DNA of 6,467 bases. Source: DATFWC01 sp045801465 (GTDB lineage: Bacteria > Pseudomonadota > Alphaproteobacteria > Rhizobiales > Xanthobacteraceae). The position numbers and the translations under genes were made by a program. Where the stretch lies: NCBI GenBank assembly GCA_045801465.1, contig JBJMSU010000199.1:1-6467 (forward strand), read 5' to 3'. The notes below the pieces were generated by a model. The model was not told the DNA's origin, made no database searches, and saw only the letters and a program-made list of their open reading frames with translations. This document shows, piece after piece, positions 5,480 to 6,467 of the stretch (position 1 is the first letter of the stretch; each line of letters opens with the position of its first letter).

Positions 5480-5701
5480 CTAGGCCGCGAGTGGCCTCTT
5501 CAGAGCAGACGCATCCTCGGAGTCCGCAACGCGCAGGGCGATTCCAGATGGCAGGCGCCTGCTCGCGGCTTGGACGTCCCGGACCATTGCGGCTACGTCG
5601 TGACCGAGTGACGCCAACCTGGAGACGACGGCGCGCCCCACAGGGCCGGTGGCTCCTGTGACGAGGATCATTGTGCCGTTCCACGTTCCCGTTTGACTCA
5701 C
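5480..5701 (-). pseudogene. truncated NAD(P)-binding protein, NmrA/atypical SDR type (remnant)
   Basis: The 73-codon reading frame begins with a textbook Rossmann start. MILVTGATGPVGRAVV (11-26) carries the GxxGxxG dinucleotide motif (G16, G19, G22), followed by the second strand and an Arg (R41 in AMVRD) often used to hold the NADP phosphate. LPSGIALRVADSEDASAL then matches the beta3 / D-x-x-D-x-x-x-L region of NmrA-like reductases. The frame stops at 5480-5482, where an intact ~280-residue enzyme would continue for some 200 residues; beyond it lies only the antisense of the kinase 3' end. All catalytic and substrate regions are therefore missing. The GTG at 5701 gives the longest frame, while ATG at 5671 begins exactly at the domain and is the likelier ancestral start. 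Five bases separate its stop from that of the kinase. A genuine mini-protein is less likely. Confidence 0.7.
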
Positions 5702-5722
5702 ACATATCTCAGCGGTTATACG
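5693..5722 (+). promoter_or_regulatory. sigma70-type promoter for the arsR-DUF1801 operon
   Basis: TTGACT at 5693-5698 (5 of 6 to TTGACA) is followed after 18 nt by TATACG at 5717-5722 (4 of 6 to TATAAT). The predicted start of transcription is near 5729, leaving a leader of about 26 nt. The -35 box overlaps the 5' end of the truncated SDR frame on the other strand. It is inferred from consensus and spacing. Confidence 0.5.
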
Positions 5723-5724
5723 TC

Positions 5725-5750
5725 AATCAATAGCCATTAGGTTATCGATT
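5725..5750. promoter_or_regulatory. imperfect palindrome, candidate ArsR-family operator
   Basis: Arms AATCAATAGCC (5725-5735) and GGTTATCGATT (5740-5750) are inverted matches at 9 of 11 positions around a central ATTA. The site is AT-rich in a GC-rich context, covers the predicted transcription start and ends 4 nt before the arsR ATG. Size, symmetry and placement suit a dimeric winged-helix repressor, so autoregulation by the downstream gene is the natural inference. Confidence 0.5.
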
Positions 5751-5754
5751 CCAA

Positions 5755-6078
5755 ATGCCGAACGCTCACGATGTGCTCTTCAGAACGCTCGCCGATCCCA
5801 CTCGGCGGGCTCTCTTCGAACGACTGTGCCGCGAAGGAGAAAAGACGGTCGGGGCCCTGACGGCTCGGGCCGGGGTCTCGCAACCGGCCGTCTCAAAGCA
5901 TCTCGGGGTCCTGAAGCAGGCCGGGCTGGTGCGCGACCGCCACGAAGGTCGCCAGACGCACTATAGCGCGCAGCTCGGCGCCTTGGCCCCGCTGATCGAC
6001 TGGACAAGCCAAATGGCCGGCTTCTGGCAAAGCCGGTTCGACCAACTCGAACAACTACTCAAAAGGATGGACCAATGA
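5755..6078 (+). CDS. ArsR-family winged-helix transcriptional regulator
   Basis: A 107-residue one-domain repressor. LFRTLADPTRRALFERL (8-24) is the family's opening helix pair. The helix-turn-helix is at about 32-59, with recognition segment VSQPAVSKHLGVLKQAGLV (41-59), and the wing is RDRHEGRQTHYS (60-71). The metal-binding ELCVC motif of the ArsR/SmtB alpha3 site is absent and C25 is the only cysteine, so it is not a classic metal sensor. The Trp-containing C-terminal helix (IDWTSQMAGFWQSRF, 81-95) resembles the non-metal subgroup often paired with SRPBCC or DUF1801 genes. It probably represses its own operon through the palindrome at 5725-5750. It overlaps the next gene by ATGA, implying translational coupling. 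No Shine-Dalgarno is evident before the ATG, but the domain begins at once and upstream in-frame sequence is not coding-like. The effector is unknown. Confidence 0.94.
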   Translation: MPNAHDVLFRTLADPTRRALFERLCREGEKTVGALTARAGVSQPAVSKHLGVLKQAGLVRDRHEGRQTHYSAQLGALAPLIDWTSQMAGFWQSRFDQLEQLLKRMDQ

Positions 6079-6467
6079 GCAAACCCGCGACCGAAACGCT
6101 CTCCGTCGCTGCCAAAAGGACGTCCAAGAAGTCGGCGAAGAGCGGCTCGAAGGAAGCAAACGGCGGAGCCTCTCCCTCTCAGCTGATCGATGCGAGAATC
6201 AAGGAGCTGAGTGATTGGCGGGGCGAGACGCTCGCTCGGGTGCGAATTCTCATCAAGCAGGCCGACCCCGAAGTGGTCGAGGAGTGGAAGTGGAGAGGGG
6301 TTCCGGTGTGGTCGCACGACGGATTGATCTGCACAGGCGAGACTTACAAGAACGTCGTGAAGATGACCTTCGCCAAAGGGGCGGCTCTGAAGGATCCTTC
6401 GGGCCTCTTCAACTCCAGTCTTGACGGGAACACAAGGCGTGCCATCGACTTCCACGAGGGCGAGAAG
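6075..6467 (+). CDS. DUF1801 domain protein (YdhG-like), partial at right edge
   Basis: An open frame of 131 codons runs to the window edge without a stop. Its ATG overlaps the arsR stop as ATGA, with AAGGATGG 5 nt upstream that can serve as ribosome site. Residues 1-33 are a flexible Lys/Ser/Ala-rich tail. The DUF1801 core begins near 35: SQLIDARIKELSDWRG (35-50), the signature EEWKWRGVPVWS (69-80), ICTGETYKNVVKMTF (85-99), then KDPSGLFNSSLDGNTRRAIDF (106-126). Family members are about 140-155 residues, so probably only some 20 residues are missing. The biochemical role of DUF1801 is not established; the fold is small, soluble and without known catalytic residues. Its place behind an ArsR repressor suggests that its level is controlled by that repressor. 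Base composition is lower in GC (about 60% by hand count over 6121-6420) than in the kinase gene. Confidence 0.9.
   Translation, partial: MSKPATETLSVAAKRTSKKSAKSGSKEANGGASPSQLIDARIKELSDWRGETLARVRILIKQADPEVVEEWKWRGVPVWSHDGLICTGETYKNVVKMTFAKGAALKDPSGLFNSSLDGNTRRAIDFHEGEK

Noticed and set aside
4209..5705. 498-codon open frame on the minus strand opposite the hybrid kinase
   Set aside because: It is an antisense shadow: the plus-strand frame has all kinase and receiver motifs, while this translation is Arg/Gly/Ala-rich with no domain pattern. Long antisense frames are normal in high-GC DNA.
1..6467. CRISPR array, insertion sequence, prophage or toxin-antitoxin module
   Set aside because: No regularly spaced repeats, transposase or integrase motifs, terminal inverted repeats or recognisable toxin-antitoxin pair were seen on either strand.

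Overview
The window comes from a high-GC chromosome of an alphaproteobacterium, most likely the Bradyrhizobium/Rhodopseudomonas branch of the Hyphomicrobiales. This rests on protein character, not a database search: a Bug/TctC-type periplasmic binding protein, the HNH endonuclease family common in these bacteria, a short proline-rich exported protein of rhizobial type, and a GluQ synthetase lacking its zinc ligands. Hand counts give about 70% GC in part of the kinase gene (4681-4800) and about 60% in the right-hand gene (6121-6420).

Layout, left to right. 1-500 (minus) holds the N-terminal half of a Bug-type solute-binding protein running off the left edge. 697-1254 (minus) is an HNH endonuclease with a TTG start and a good promoter. 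1445-1753 (plus) is a 102-residue exported protein of unknown function, divergent from the HNH gene. 1756-3101 (minus) is a likely two-gene unit: an AlkA-type DNA glycosylase followed by a carboxylesterase/phospholipase. 3121-4005 (plus) is gluQ, starting only 19 bp from the divergent glycosylase. 4006-4262 is a gene-free stretch with four inverted repeats. 4263-5474 (plus) is a soluble hybrid histidine kinase/response regulator. 5480-5701 (minus) is a truncated NAD(P)-binding (NmrA/SDR-like) remnant. 5755-6078 (plus) is an ArsR-type repressor, coupled by an ATGA overlap to a DUF1801 protein that runs off the right edge. No gene-free stretch exceeds 300 bases.

How the genes relate. Most of the window is housekeeping or accessory: DNA repair (glycosylase), tRNA-Asp modification (GluQ), nutrient binding (Bug) and signalling (hybrid kinase). 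The clearest regulatory unit is the ArsR-DUF1801 pair, where a sigma70-like promoter is followed by an imperfect palindrome covering the predicted transcription start, as expected for autorepression. The SDR remnant and lower GC next to it suggest a rearrangement or acquisition boundary near 5475-5500.

No complete novel defence or mobile system is visible. The most interesting unexplained items are the structured gene-free stretch ahead of the kinase, the input-less kinase with its strongly basic N-terminal tail, and the zinc-less GluQ.
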